Assembly (NCBI RefSeq): GCF_001625305.1
Contig: NW_017803965.1
Location: forward strand, 1,921,459-1,985,458
Length of the DNA: 64,000 bases
Source of the DNA: Branchiostoma belcheri
Lineage: Eukaryota; Chordata; Leptocardii; Amphioxiformes; Branchiostomatidae
Direction: 5' to 3'
The notes below the pieces were generated by a model. The model made no database searches, was not told where the DNA came from, and saw only the letters and a program-made list of their open reading frames with translations. The translations under genes were made by a program, and so were the position numbers. Shown piece by piece: positions 49,654-63,150 of the stretch. Numbering within the stretch: the stretch's first letter is position 1; each line of letters opens with the position of its first letter.

Positions 49654-52600
49654 GTAAGTGAATATTTCAGCCACTAGAGAGTCTTTGTTTGAGTTCAAGT
49701 GGGCGACAGACGATCTTTTCTGAGCTGTTCGCCTTGTTGAAGTGGTCAGCTGACGGGGTAAAAGTCGGGTTAGTGCACCCAGTGCCGTCGATTTGAATAA
49801 AGATCGTCTGATAAAAACTTAGCGCTCGGCATGTTAGTGCACTTTATAATTTTTTCCCTCCACATATACATAGATTCCCCCTAATGATTTTCCACAAATT
49901 TGCTGAATTTCAGACTCCATTGGAATATGAGATTGTTTTCTCTATTTATTTTAAAGTTGCTGAGGAAAAGATTCTCGCAAGTTTCAGCGGCACAAATTAT
50001 TTTTGAATCCCTTCCAACCGCGGTCATACATGTATGTTCTGGGAAAGCGGCAATTTTGTCCTTTGTAGAATTCCCCGAACAACGTTTATTTGCACAGAAA
50101 GTATTCATTACTGGCTTCAAGTTGTTTAATTGGCCCGGTGCCTTTTCATTAAATATTGTCAAAACGACCCTAACACAATTATCTTTTAAAAAGAGGAGGG
50201 GGTTGGGGGAGGGGGGCATTTCAACCACTCTAAAAGACCAGAGTCTGAATCAACAGACTGGAATTTAGAGTTTTAATGAGATTTTCCTGTTACTTCTTTT
50301 GAGTCCTTGCAATTGTCTTGAACAGATCACAATATAGAACACATAATCTAGGCAGCAAATGCAATTGCTTATCCAATAATAAACTAAATTATGTTCCATT
50401 GTTGAGTTGGCAAGAAAGCACCACAGATGATACTTCCATGGTCTACTGGTCAAACTGAATAGAATCATAAAAATCGAAGTGTCATATTTTGCCAATATTT
50501 TCTTGGGAAAAGGTGTAATAAGAGCGTTCGTACATATGTCGTAAAATGTTTATAAATCCTAAAGGACGATGAAGAGTTAATGTGGGTAAAATTTCTTCTT
50601 TGTGTTGCCTTTTTTTTTTCTTCTCAGAAAATGAGGAACATTATCCTGTGTTTACTTAGGGTTACTCTTGAGATAAGAACTTAAAGAAGTCAATTTTGAC
50701 CAATGATAAATACATGTATTATTGATATTCTAAGCAATACGCTACCTGTATCAGTGATTTTGTAGATTCGAAAAAAGGAAAAAAAAATTATATATACTGT
50801 ACAGTATACAGTATGTCAATAGTAAGTATTTTCTGAAATCACCAGTCTTACTCATCTGTGGTTTTTAACACGTTCAAATCAGTGTTTTTTTGGAGTAGAT
50901 ATAGTTTTCTGTATATTATGATACACAACTTTACAAGGCTGGACAAGTCCTTTGTAGTTAGTTGGCACTGTGAAATCTGGCCCTTTCTTTGGGACAGTCC
51001 CTGGACAAGTATCCATGAAATTCCTCTTGACTAAACCAGGTCACAAACACTTTAAGATGCTGTTCATCAGAATGTGTAGCCAGGAAGTGGGTTCATTCCT
51101 TCCTATAACTTTGTCAATTTGCATGGTGGGACCTGCTTTCCCTTTGTTTTGTCAACTTCCCGGACATTCCAAGCGAATTGTTCAAATTGGAGAAGGCAAC
51201 ATCACCAGATGCTCACTTGTCCTGATCTCCTATGAATACATTTGTGGAGTCGTCCTTGTTTGTCCAATGCAAATACACCTCCTGCAAGGCCAGAGTCCAG
51301 ACACTGCTGTACTGTATAAAACCTACCCCAAGTAGCCTTTGGCATATTGGACCAGGAAGCAATATTGGTACAAGGAAGAAGTCAAAATGATATATGACAC
51401 ATATACATGTATTTGTAATCTAGTCTACAGCCTAGAAGTGTGTGTTTTGGTGGGTACTAGTATTATTAATATATTGTAACCCTACCTCTATGCTAAAAAA
51501 CTGAGAGTTAAAAAGGAATATCAAAGTCCAAGTTCTTAAAATTATTGTTAACTTCAAACTTGCCTTGAAACAAATAGTTAAGGTATAGCTACTTGTGATG
51601 GCCAGTGGAGAAAAAGCTTTCTGGCAAGCTAAACTGGATCTTCCTATATACTTCTCTCCAGGCAGATGTTGTGGGAGGCTAAATTGTTTGGCAGTTTGAC
51701 ACATAAAATTAAAAGGCTCCCTCGTATCTGCTTGGAGATTGCCCATTTACTACTCTGGGTGGAGCATGTTTTGGTTGACGGAACCCACCAGCCAATGTTA
51801 TGGTTTACTGAGCAGGTATCCCAATACCTACTTAATCCTCCTGCTCAGCAATATTGATCGTGTACTTAAACACCTGATGGAGTTCTAATTCTGACAAATA
51901 AGCTCATGTACTGAACCGATTGAGCTCCTGAGTGAGTCCTATGTAGCTTGTGCTTCTACCTGTGCTACATTATTTACATTGGACTATTAATATCATGTAT
52001 TGATTCTTTTTGAAGTTTGATAAGAGTAGGAATGATAGGATTGACTTCATCTATATTATGTCTCGGGATTCTGTCTATAAAATCTGTATAAATATTTTGG
52101 TATGATATTATATTATGCTGACAAGAACAGTCTGCAATTTGTATCCTGGCAAATAAAAATTCAAAACCATGGCTGGATACAGCTGAAGTTATGAAATATC
52201 CCCCTTTTCCAATAAACAATTTTGCAGTATTAAAAATCCATTGCTGGATGCAGTGCAATGAATTCACCATACTGTAATTACTAAATCCAAATGTCAACAT
52301 GTTGGTGGGTCTAGCTATTACAGACTTATTTGCATAAAAATGATGAAAGATCATTATCTTCTTATTCATCCTAGTTTCCAGATATAACAATGCTCCCTTT
52401 TCCAGTGGTGTGAAATGTCTTTGAAACGTGATCAAGCAAATAAAACAACGACAGTTGCTATACTTTTGTGTACAGTACATCACATGACTTGTAGGCCGAG
52501 ACCAAAGTTCAAACAGAGACATTCACTATTTGAGTCAACTGTGGAAAAGACCAAATAACTTCCTTATTTGTAGTTTTATCTGTAGGCTGTACAATTTGTT

Positions 52601-55080
52601 TGTAGTTTAATTTAGAGATGCCAAAGAAGATTATAAAACAAGGATGGGGCAAATGATATGAAAATGTATCCCGTAATGAGACTGAAAATGCATGTAAATT
52701 TTCTTTCAATACATTCCTGATTAGATTTTTTAAATTAAACTAAAGAAAGTAAACTATTCTAAGGCAACATAAAGTATATAGTCAGCTACTGATATTACAT
52801 TGATACATATGCCTGACTGATGGTAGAATATTACTAGTATGTTCTTTCAATGAATATTTTAATTTTCAGTAATAGCTACACATCGATACGTCCTACACAT
52901 GTGTATTTGTGCTATTACATGTATACCTTTTACAAAAGCTACACTGTAGTTTGAAGCCCTGGCATGTTGCACAACTTTTGGTTACTAAAGTAACTAGGGG
53001 TGGGTGGTAGGGACACATGTCCACCAAACTACTGTGCTACCAGCTTATTGCTAAATATGGTAATATTGTATGTAATCCAAAGGTCAAGTAAAGGATGATG
53101 TCATAGTTTGTGGACTTATGCATGATAAAGTGTAAATTTGTATTCAGTAAGAGTGGTAAATGTACAATTGTATAACTGTATGGTGGCCAAAGTCTGGTAC
53201 AGTGGTACTAGTATATCTTGAAAAGTACTTAGCATCATGGCTAATCTACGTAGGCAAGGGAAAAGTGTGGATTGTTAAATACATGTAGGATCCACAGTTA
53301 TTGAACTGCACATGTACAGTAGTTTACTTTGGTGTGGTCCTATTCCTGTATTCCCTCAGAAGATATGTAGAGTAAATTTGAATAACCAAAGAGAGCAAGA
53401 GTGCAAATAGACAAGAGGTTTTTTTTTACAGCAATACATTTTTTCATACATGTATGTTGAAAAAGGCTTCTGGACAATTATATATACATTGTATGTATCC
53501 AGTTTGCTGGAAAAATATTTAACAGTTCCCAGTGCAAAATTTTGGAACTTGGAAGCCATGATAGTATGTGTTTAGTCTGCCCCTCCCACTTCCTTTTGCA
53601 AAGTACATTGTCAAGAATGTTTGCAATGTTATGGTCCATTTCTATCACTAATGAAGCAGAATTGTTATGTCAAAAAGTTAAAGGTGGCCTTCAGCTCGGA
53701 CCACTGTATTGCCCCTGAAAAATAACACGGGACCTTAAACATTAACCATGGTAACACATTCTTTTGCCAAATCAAAACAGGCTCTTGTAGATTTTAACGG
53801 TTACCCTTTCAAACTGTCCTGTTACCTACTACTGGTATTTTGTTTTTCCTGTCATTCTTTAATAGATTAAAAAAATCCTGACTATATATTTGTATAGGTA
53901 AAATCATAAGGAATATTTCATCCAAGACAGACACAGACACTATGTCAAATAGATTTTTCCCCATCTTTACCATTGGAATGTGCCTTTTATGTCTTTCAAT
54001 TCTAGAGGAATGTGGACTATGTTGCTATGTTTCCCTTGGCTGGATGGCCTATGGCATGTCTTGACATTGGGGTGACCTTTTGTACCAAATTGTAGACCAT
54101 GTTTACAGACCCAATTGGGTGTTGACAAGGTTCTAAGCATGGTGATCATTGCTGAGATTGCTTTGTGATGATTTCTATGGCTAGAGGTATGTAACACCTC
54201 CTGTTATAGTGTTAGGGGCGTTTTGCACTGTGCCACTGAGTTTGAAGCTGTTTACATGCATTTTTATGCTTCGTAGACTCCTCACAAAAATGCTGTTGGT
54301 TTTTGTAGGGAGAAATTGTTTAAAAAAGTATACTGTATGTGTCATGTCCAGCTTTGTGTATGGTAGTTTGACACCACTATACACATGTAGATGTATTTAC
54401 TATTCGAACTGAGGATAAACATTTGTTGTGTGTGCTGAGATCTCGTAACGTTGACCAATGTACATTGTAAATGTTCAAAGAAAACAAGCAACATACACCA
54501 TTATTGTTTAGGATGGACTAGAGAATAGAAGAGCATCATTGTATCATACTGTCTGGGCCTCTTACCAGGCAATTGTTTAAGAACAAAGGGCATATAACCT
54601 TGCCCGAGTTAACCAACAACCAACACCTGACCCCCATGTACCCATTTGTGAGAGCCACCATTGGTTACAAGTTCCCTCTAAAGTGCAAATCCCACATGTA
54701 AACAAGGTGGCCATAACCTCTGACCCCTGCAGCAGGTGGGAGGGTGTATACGTAAGCCAGTGAGCCAGAAAATCCCAGATTGAATGGGTTGTTTGACAAC
54801 GAATGGTTTTTTTGTGCAGTCAAACATAAGATTTTCTGCTCTGACAGGTCTGTGAAGGTGATCGTGATTAGAAATATAAATGAGGGCAGTATAAAGTTAC
54901 CCCCTACATAGATGAAAAAAGATGATACATTCATGTAAATTCCAAACAGAACTGTTTAAATTTAACCGATACTGTGATACTTGATGTTACACCATATTTG
55001 TGATGGGCAAGGTTTAAATATTATCTCGAATTTGGTTAGTTTGGTTTTCTTTTGATGCCCACGATCATCATCATATCATC
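49654..55080. other. Long non-coding stretch, probably intron
   Basis: AT-rich sequence with many short unrelated open frames on both strands, none with a recognised motif. Homopolymer and TA-rich runs occur, but no tandem arrays of note. Confidence 0.5.
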
Positions 55081-55084
55081 ATAA

Positions 55085-55245
55085 TGATCATTCTGGCATA
55101 CTCATTTTCACCTGAGCCAAGTGAGGAAAGTTGTATAAAGTGCCTTTCCCAAGGGCACAAAGTTGATGACTTGGCAGGATTCGAACCCATACCTTGACTG
55201 TGGTTCTGAACCAAATACTCTGCCATTAAGCCATACAGCTCCAAT
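55085..55245 (-). mobile_element. tRNA-derived SINE, minus strand
   Basis: The reverse complement reads an A-box-like tggcttaatggcagagt and a B-box gggttcgaatcc (complement of 55177-55188). Then come cccttgggaaaggcacttta and cctcacttggctcaggtgaaaatgagta. This is the same family as the SINEs near 3.7 and 13.4 kb, but closer to a functional B box. Confidence 0.75.
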
Positions 55246-55483
55246 TGCAGCAGTTATAATGTAATTTACCTAATGTGTATTGAAGTTCAATAATGTTAAG
55301 ATTGGAACGTCCCAGTATAGGTATGCCATTCGCTAACGAGTTTGATTCATGCCTTACCAAGTCTATAGGAATTTTCAGTCATGTAAGAAATCTGCAGCTG
55401 GTATTGAGGTAACCTGATGGAACTAATGGGGTCATGCAGGCATATGGGGGACCTGGGTAATGGGGCATTGATTACTTCTTAGA

Positions 55484-55795
55484 CAGGACTCCAAATACTT
55501 TTTCTGCCCAGTGCAGGTAAAATTGAAAATTACCTGCACCAGACAAATTTTACCTGCACCACACAGAATGTATGTGTAAGGAGGATCATACACATACACA
55601 ACCTGTTCAAAAACTATTACCAGTATTTCTTTTATACTTCATGCTGCAAATGAAAATTAACATGCACCTACATGTATGTTGTAAACCCAATATATGGACC
55701 AGTACAGGTTAGATGCAGGTAGACATCAGAAATACCTGTACAGCTCCAAGTTTACCTGCTCTTAGGTGCATATACACCCAGTATTTCAAGCCCTG
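55484..55795. mobile_element. Probable hAT-like MITE
   Basis: Termini caggactccaaatactttt and cagtatttcaagccctg are imperfect inverted repeats. The 8-bp flanks ttcttaga/ttagaaga agree at only five of eight positions, so the call rests on the termini. The interior repeats acctgcacc and its inverse. Confidence 0.5.
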
Positions 55796-56083
55796 TTAGA
55801 AGAGGGAGAAAACTTTGGGTAAGATAAAGAAGCAGCACCTGTCTTATTTGATGTAACATCAGAAATCAACCTTGCTACTAAGCTTCTGTCCCTCAAAAGA
55901 AATATTATAGAACTCAATTCTTTAAAACACTAAATTATATCCTGCTCACAAAGCAGCTGAAAAGGTATGCGAAGTAGCCTTCTTGAAAGTAATAGTAATT
56001 TAGAAGTATAAACCACATTTACTGATAAGTGCTTGTTTTATAGTTTCTACGTAGAAGACACATACTGATAGTGATACATGGTT

Positions 56084-56119
56084 TGTTTAATCGTGGATAC
56101 ACCCCACCATGATTAAACA
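56084..56119. repeat. Small hairpin
   Basis: tgtttaatcgtgg pairs with ccatgattaaaca around a 10-base loop, with one mismatch. Function unknown. Confidence 0.6.
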
Positions 56120-59100
56120 ACAGAGTGAATACACCTTCAGGGGATTTAAATGTCTCTGATCTTTATTTACACCACACCCACTTTGAAAGCCATGCTGTAC
56201 AGGAATGTTAAAAAGCACAATCAGCATCTTTGCTGTTTTAGTAGTATTTGTTTGTCTGGAGAAAGAATGCTAAAGCTCGGAGGTACCTACTGTCTTGCTC
56301 TTAGTACATACTTAAGTTATGTTAAACTTTTTCAAAGTCTTGTTAATGTGGTAAATTACAAGCTTTAATTATTGTTTATCCCCTCCTATCTGTATTGTTA
56401 ATACAAAGCACAAACATGACAACACACACTTCCACTGAGTCAATGGGCTTCATCAGATAATTAACCCAGCTTATAATAACTGTATAAGCTACATGTGTAC
56501 AATTAAACATGCTTAGAAATCATAGATTTATGGAATGACATTAGATATCTTTACCAGTGGAAATATTTTCTTAAAAATGGATTTGGAAAAAAAGCTGTGT
56601 CACGTTACCTGAAAGTAAAATACGTACCCCAAACGCACATGGTAGTAATCATTGGGGAAATTGTGACTGAAGAGTTTCAGGTTAAGGATGTCAAGTTTGG
56701 ATAACCTCCACATGTTATGGTAGCTGTGGTTCAATAACAAGCTGACATCTAGGTACCATACATAAATGATAGAAAGGGCATGTTCTGTCAACACTTCTCA
56801 CTATAGTTCTCTGAAGGTTGCTATCTTTTCTGTCAGTTCATGCCACTGTGTAAATGTTCTCTGACTTAGGAAAACTCTTGGGACTTGCTGATAGTTTTGT
56901 CTCTCTCGTTATAACATTGGGTGGCCTTGTTTCAACCAGTATTTGTCAGCATCACATTTTGAACAGGTTAACATTTACTCCATAGAAAGTAGAGCCTTTT
57001 TTCTCAAAGATAAGCTTTGTTGTACTTTGAGAGGATGGTGTGGGTTTGCTTGATGTACAGAGATGGCTGCATAACCTGTCAGAAGTGTCTACAAGGGAGG
57101 TTTGAGGTTCATATAGGGGTTAAGACACGTAGCTGCTTTGTTGTTTACCTTTGGAAGGTAAGTTCTCTTACTTTTTACTACTCTTTACTTCTTATGAGTC
57201 TTGCTATTAGGTGTGGCTGAAGTCTACCTGCCCTTTGCCCTTTCCTACCCTATTGTATGTGTATCAGGATATAAATAGTCGAAATGTATTGACGGAAGTT
57301 GTAACCCAAAATTTATAGATGCTATCTCCCTTATATTAGCACATACAAATGTTCAAATGACAATATATCTAAGTGGAGAATTACTACTATTAGTAATAAT
57401 GAAAGTATTTAGAACTGTCAGTGAGAAAGTAAAAAAATTGAAAAATTTTGTGTTTTATGTGGTCATTTACTCAGGGAGGGGTTAAAGAGCAGGTTAACAG
57501 ATAAGGTTGGGTCATAAAGATTCTTATCAAGTCCTTGATGTGGCTTCTTTCAATTATTTGACCTTTTGAGAGGTACCATGTGGGATTGGGGGGGGTCATT
57601 AGAAAATGTAGTTACTACTATTTGTAGGGATACAGTTTTTTCTTGTACATTATATTTCTTTCTCCTTTTCCCCTAGTATTTACTGTCTTGTGATATCGTT
57701 ACTAATACTGTGATGCCTTGCTTCCAGTTAGTTTTGACAATGTTATCATTTTCATGCTACATTTGTATACCTCCCCACAATTCTATTTGGTAGGTTCCTT
57801 ATAGTATAAGCTATGTTATCCCCACCTAACATTTTGTATTAGCAGATTAACTGTTGACCATGTGGGAGGGGCATTTATATCACTCCATCTCTCTGGTCAT
57901 TTCACTGTGGTCCTGACTTAAAAAAACAAACCTGACAAGGAGCATCTTCAGTTCCTAGGATTTCAAGTTGTCAAGTTGTTGTCAAGGTTGGCAAATATTG
58001 CTTCTTAGATTTATACCTAATCTTGTCACAGTGGATTAGGATATAGCCTTATACATGTAACAGTTTGGATTAGGATATGACCTTATAATATTTGTATGTA
58101 CAATGTAACTGTTTTGATGTCGCCATTTTTGCTAAATGACATAATAATGTTTGAAGTCATAGTATTCTTGCCAAGTCCATTCATATTTTTGAAGTAACAC
58201 TGTTCCATTTCAAGAAACCAGAATGAAGGTTTAAAAAGATTGTGTTTTCCTAGTGCTAGTTTCCATTGATTGAGGTTAAGGGTGTTTTCATTGAAATGGT
58301 TTTAAGCAATGTATCACCATATTAGATACATGTAAGTATACATGTAGGTGAGACAAATTGTCTGATACAACCATACAAGGTAACCATCCATTGTCGTCAC
58401 TGTGCATTTTATGCCTGAAGGCCAGTTATACCAATTGATTGATTCAGGTACAGACAGGTAGAATGAATAGACAATGTAACCATTCATACGTCATTGAATC
58501 ACAAGGATAGTGAGGTTGATGCCCTTTCCAGCTTTTTCAGTCAGTGGTATTTAAAAGCTTTCACCCATAAAACTATCTGTCAAAGGACGACTTGTTATAA
58601 AATAGATAATTTAAAAATCATTTTCGTGTAAATTAATTGGAGGATTTTATTTTCTTGATAGATTATGAGACCTTGAATTTATAATGATGATTGCTGGAAG
58701 CAAGCTATACATTTTATGTCAGTTGTCAAAATTGGAATTTATGTGCAGTAACTTACAAGTTACAGACAACATGTGCATGTAGTTTCTACTTAAACGTAAA
58801 CGTACAATTACAGCTGTTGTCTGAAGAGTCTAATCATGGAGTGACATTTCAGGTAGGCGTGGTACCTCTGAATAGACCCATTTTTCAGCTGATTTACAAA
58901 TTATACCTCAAAACGTGTTTACAAGGTATTAGCTGCCTTTCATAAAAAAATTTTGGCCAAGGCTTTACAGGATTGGGAATAGGGCTTTTGAATTTTCTTA
59001 AGTTTTAGTAGAGGCTGTTAAAAGTGCTCATTCATAGTTGTTGACATTCATGTAGTAAGTGCACACTGTATGTGCTTTTTGTATTACCTGGCCAGTGGCC

Positions 59101-59599
59101 TGTGCAGTTTGTCACTAGTAACTGTAGCCTCAGGGTTCTCCCCAGTCAACCAACCATTCATGACATCCAGACAAGAACAGGTTGGACTCGTGCTATACAA
59201 AATTGCCATTTATGAATTATATCTGGGTCATCTGATACACTTGTGGAGTCGGCACTTACAGTAGTAATCCAGCGCACAAAGGAAAAAGCAGAACCTCATT
59301 CATATCCTAAATTCTTCAGTCAGATATCATCATGTAGGCATGTTGTTATAACAGTGGTCTAGAAAAAGGTGTTGCTAGTTTATGTTAAAACGTGTCTGTT
59401 GAAAGGTGAAGGGTGGTAGATGTTGAAAGCTTGCCAGCTGACCAACTTATCTCAAGTTCAGTGCTTCAACCTTTGCCATGTCGGTGGCGTCATTGATCAT
59501 GCTATCTCTGTGTGTCTAATAATGTGGGAGTATATGCTGGTACATTTAACAGAGTGTGCTACATGTCATATAAACCTCATACTTTGTTTATCATTCATA
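56120..59599. other. Non-coding, nothing recognised
   Basis: AT-rich probable intron. No open frame with a motif and no clear repeat. Confidence 0.5.
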
Positions 59600-59602
59600 T
59601 TA

Positions 59603-59934
59603 GGCCACAGCAAGTAAATTTTATGGATGACATCCTCCACAGCGTCCAAATCTGATGCTAGTGGGCGAAAAAAAAACAAGGTTCCCACATTTTAAAATCA
59701 CATATCACTGCATCAAAGATACAAAACATTCAATCAGAACCTTTTCTTGTTTCCTCTCTTCATAGTTATCTGCCATCCACCTTCTGGCATGGCAACAGAC
59801 GTCTTTGCCCATTTTTGGCAGGTTGACCACTTTCAGTCAGCAAAGTTTCAGAAGGCAACAAAAAATTTTTTTTCAAAAATCAGGTGAAAATTAATGCGCG
59901 CTGATGTCATCCATAAGAATTACTTGCTATGGCC
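59603..59934. mobile_element. MITE of the TTA/TAA-target group
   Basis: Ends ggccacagcaagtaaatttt and agaattacttgctatggcc are inverted repeats, continuing into atggatgacatc/gatgtcatccat. The flanks are TTA at the left and TAA at the right, so the target duplication is imperfect. 332 bp, no coding content. The gtgggcgaaaaa block recalls the other members. Confidence 0.75.
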
Positions 59935-60704
59935 TAAATGCATACCAGACAACTTACATGATCTAACAAGAAATCTGAAATCCCAAACCTGCATCATCTG
60001 GACCACAATAACTTGTCATGTACCAAAAATAAAAAAAATGTGTCAAATCCACTGTGAGTTATAGCTTTAAGTGCACAAACACGACGGAAAACAGTACCTT
60101 CCTGCAGAAGGACTAAAAAATCAATAAGTGCTATAATTGTTTCTCTGCAAGATACAACTCTCCCGACCTTATATTGCCTGTTCTGGTACTATTAGCATTT
60201 ATATATATATACTGTAATAATAGATTTTATATATTCTTCTAGTATTTCATAATTGGAGACAAACATGAATGTTTACGATTCATAAATCAAGGACTAAAGG
60301 CACATGCTCTGTTTTATGTCTAGGTGTAAAACATCTCTAGCATCTGGTAACTGCCGGTACAAATTGTACAATCCTGGTTTGGAAATTTGACGAATGGCCC
60401 TACCTTAATAGGGGTTTCTGTCTGTTACCCTATTGATTCTTCATGTTGTTGAATTGTCAGTACTCTATACCTTTGTAAATGAAATTTTATTCACTAGCAT
60501 TATAGTTATACAGCTTACAAACTTAGGGGGAGGGGAGCTTTCACAGCTTCCCTTTTATTATTTTTGATTATTTGTATTCTGTTAGACCCTTAGTTTTCAA
60601 TAGCTTTGGCCATTCTATAATAAAAGGACCCTCCAGTGGTTTATTGATTGGTGACAGTCTACTAAACAAGAGAGATAGAGCAGTAACATTTAATCATCTA
60701 TAGG

Positions 60705-62110
60705 ACTTATTCACCACAGATGGTCACGTGACTCTTCCCCCCGGCAGCGAGCATTGTCCGCCATTAGGGGGTGCAGCATGGTGCCTATCGCTATGGTACG
60801 CTATGAAAACTCTTGGCGATAGTTGCGCATTTTGGGCCACAATCTACATTTTGAACACTCTTCTTGTTAGTAACATTGTCCTTGGGGTTGTTCTGGCTCC
60901 ATGTCCACGTCTCATGTTCTCAAGATCGGCTTTTATCTTTTTTTGCTGATCAGAAAATCGGTGTGTTTTACCCCAGGGCTCGAAATTAACATTGTCCCAG
61001 TGTCAAATGACACTAAATTTTCAGCTTGGGACAATTCAAATTACGTTTCGGGACAATTTTGGGGCAATCGGAAAATTCTAAGACCATCCACGTCATTTGG
61101 GAATGCGATCGATCCATCCTGCTGCAGACTGCTGGCAGCCTATAAATACATAATACTCTGACAAACATTTAAATTTGACCAATCAGGGATTCCAAATATC
61201 AGGGACGGTGCCATGCCCATGATATTATCACGTATTTCCCTACATTTACTAATAAAGTGGACTTCAAGTTGTACAAATTCAGTTGTTTTCTTATTTTTGT
61301 CATCAACTTATTTCCTGAAAAGCAGGCTGGGACAGTCCATCTTCAGTTCGGGACAATTGAAATCTATGTTCGGGACAATTCTGGGACAATAGTGAAAAAA
61401 GTTAATTTCGAGGCCTGTACCCTGGCGTAGGGGCCTGTAGATCGCCCCCTGTAGATGTCAACGTGGATAGCCATGGACACGTTAAATCTGTTGAAGCTAC
61501 CTGTCCCTTTACTCTGTGGTAAATGTCCATGTAGAACAGGGCACTGGCAACTTGTAACACTCACCTTGTCCAGCCACAGTCGCGGCAGTGCGGACTGAGG
61601 ATGGCGGCCGGTGGCTGATGGCCCCGCATTTGTTTGTTATTATCCAGACACAGTCCGGGGCTGTTCCAAAATAGCGACCTTTTGCGTATCCCGACTACAA
61701 CGTACTTGTCACCACGCAACTGCATGTCCCACAACACTCTCTACACATCCTGATACAACGCTTCCAGACTCTTAGAGGGTTTGAACCGATGTTGTGTGTA
61801 AAAACTTCGGCCCAGTACCAAATACGAAGCTAAGTCGCGTCAATGGACTCCGCTGGCGGTAGACGCCGTCTCGATCAGACTGATCAAAACTCAACAAAAA
61901 CGGGTCAATCCCAACAGATTTTATTTTGTTCCAGTAACGAGAGGTATGAGTGGTGGTAAACTCTTCGTGTAATAGGACAAAGGACAGTTTACCTAACGTT
62001 TGTCGGCCATTTCAATGCTTGGAAACTCGCTGTAGGCGCTGTAGCCCCAAAATGGCATCGCACGGGACATGAGGGGTCGTGACGTCATGATGACGTGTGG
62101 TGAATAAGCT
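60705..62110. mobile_element. 1.4-kb inverted-repeat element with a nested MITE
   Basis: The left edge acttattcaccaca (60705-60718), followed by a cacgtgac segment and cgccattagggggtgcagc, is mirrored at the right edge by tgtggtgaataagct (62096-62110), preceded by cgtcatgatgacg and gccccaaaatggc. The termini are only partly conserved. No transposase is seen. A hAT-like MITE lies inside at 60974-61417. The class is unknown. Confidence 0.6.
60974..61417. mobile_element. hAT-like MITE nested in the 1.4-kb element
   Basis: Termini cagggctcgaaattaac and gttaatttcgaggcctg are inverted repeats. The interior contains gggacaatt repeats in both halves (about 61010-61060 and 61330-61390). No perfect 8-bp target duplication is visible. 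An open frame at 60901-61161 crosses the left terminus and is not a gene. Confidence 0.65.
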
Positions 62111-63075
62111 CTATTTATAGGTGTGTGGTAAGCCTGGTGGAATGTACCATTCACTGAGGGGTGTCATATGTCATAGACAACCATCTTTTTTCTTAAAATG
62201 GAATGTACAATAATATATGTGATATGTATTTTAGTAATATTGTGTGGACATATAATTATTTTGATGCAAGTTTTTCTGATTCCTCCATTCATAAATAATG
62301 ATATAACATAAGCCAAATTGAAGGTCAGTCATGGTATCTTACTTTTTAGGACCTCAGCTGGTAAAAAGCTAAGTGGGTGCAGAGGATACCCTGTCATCAA
62401 ATATCAATACCTTTGAATCAGTTTGATGAATATTTTATAAGATAGGGTATTTTCCTGTTGTGCCTTTGTCCTCGATAACTATCTGGGGTTGAAATATACT
62501 GTAGAATTTGACATTTTTCCCAAACTCTTGCTCTTGGTAGTTTATCTATCACAAAATTTACAGTCAGTGTTTTGACATACAATAACAGACCACTTATTTA
62601 GTAAAATCTATATATGTATGACACAGACATGATAATAGCTGATGGCAATGGGAAAATTAAAGGAACAGTATTTCTTTACAGGAAATTAAGACATTCTACA
62701 GTGATAATCAGCTGTGGGTAGCAGGTACCGGCATTTTGAGCATTTGCTAGGACGGGATCTATTCTGTTGGTATATACAAATATATGTTTCAAACAGTTAA
62801 AATATTGAATGTCTCTGAACTGTCAGCTGACCACTTTGAAGGCCCAAATTCATGTACTAGCTATACTCACATCTTTCATTACAGAAATTTTATATCAAGG
62901 GTTTGGTGAGCTGCTAATATCTTTTATATTAAGAAATATGATACTGTTGAGCTGTACAGGTGCAAGCTGTATTGGTTGTCCTAAATAGAATAGCAAGTAC
63001 ATGATGTCACTGTTTGAGATTCAGATGTAGATGCTTTAGTACTTTAACTGAATGTGTCATGTAATTTTCTTGCAG

Positions 63076-63150
63076 AAATTTGCCATGGGAGACACAGAAG
63101 TTCTGGCCGATGTGACCAACACTGATGTAGCCATGAACGGAGACAATGAG
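63076..63150 (+). CDS. First coding exon of an unidentified gene
   Basis: Acceptor ttttcttgcag ends at 63075 and donor gtagga starts at 63151. The start codon at 63085 sits in a strong context (tttgccATGg) only nine bases into the exon, so upstream exons should be untranslated. The coding part, 63085-63150, encodes 22 residues, MGDTEVLADVTNTDVAMNGD and two more (Asn, Glu). It is acidic, without a signal peptide, and ends in phase 0. I do not recognise the family; the N-terminus looks disordered and cytosolic or nuclear. The next exon probably begins at 63986, and the 5' exon is possibly the one ending at 49653. Confidence 0.6.
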
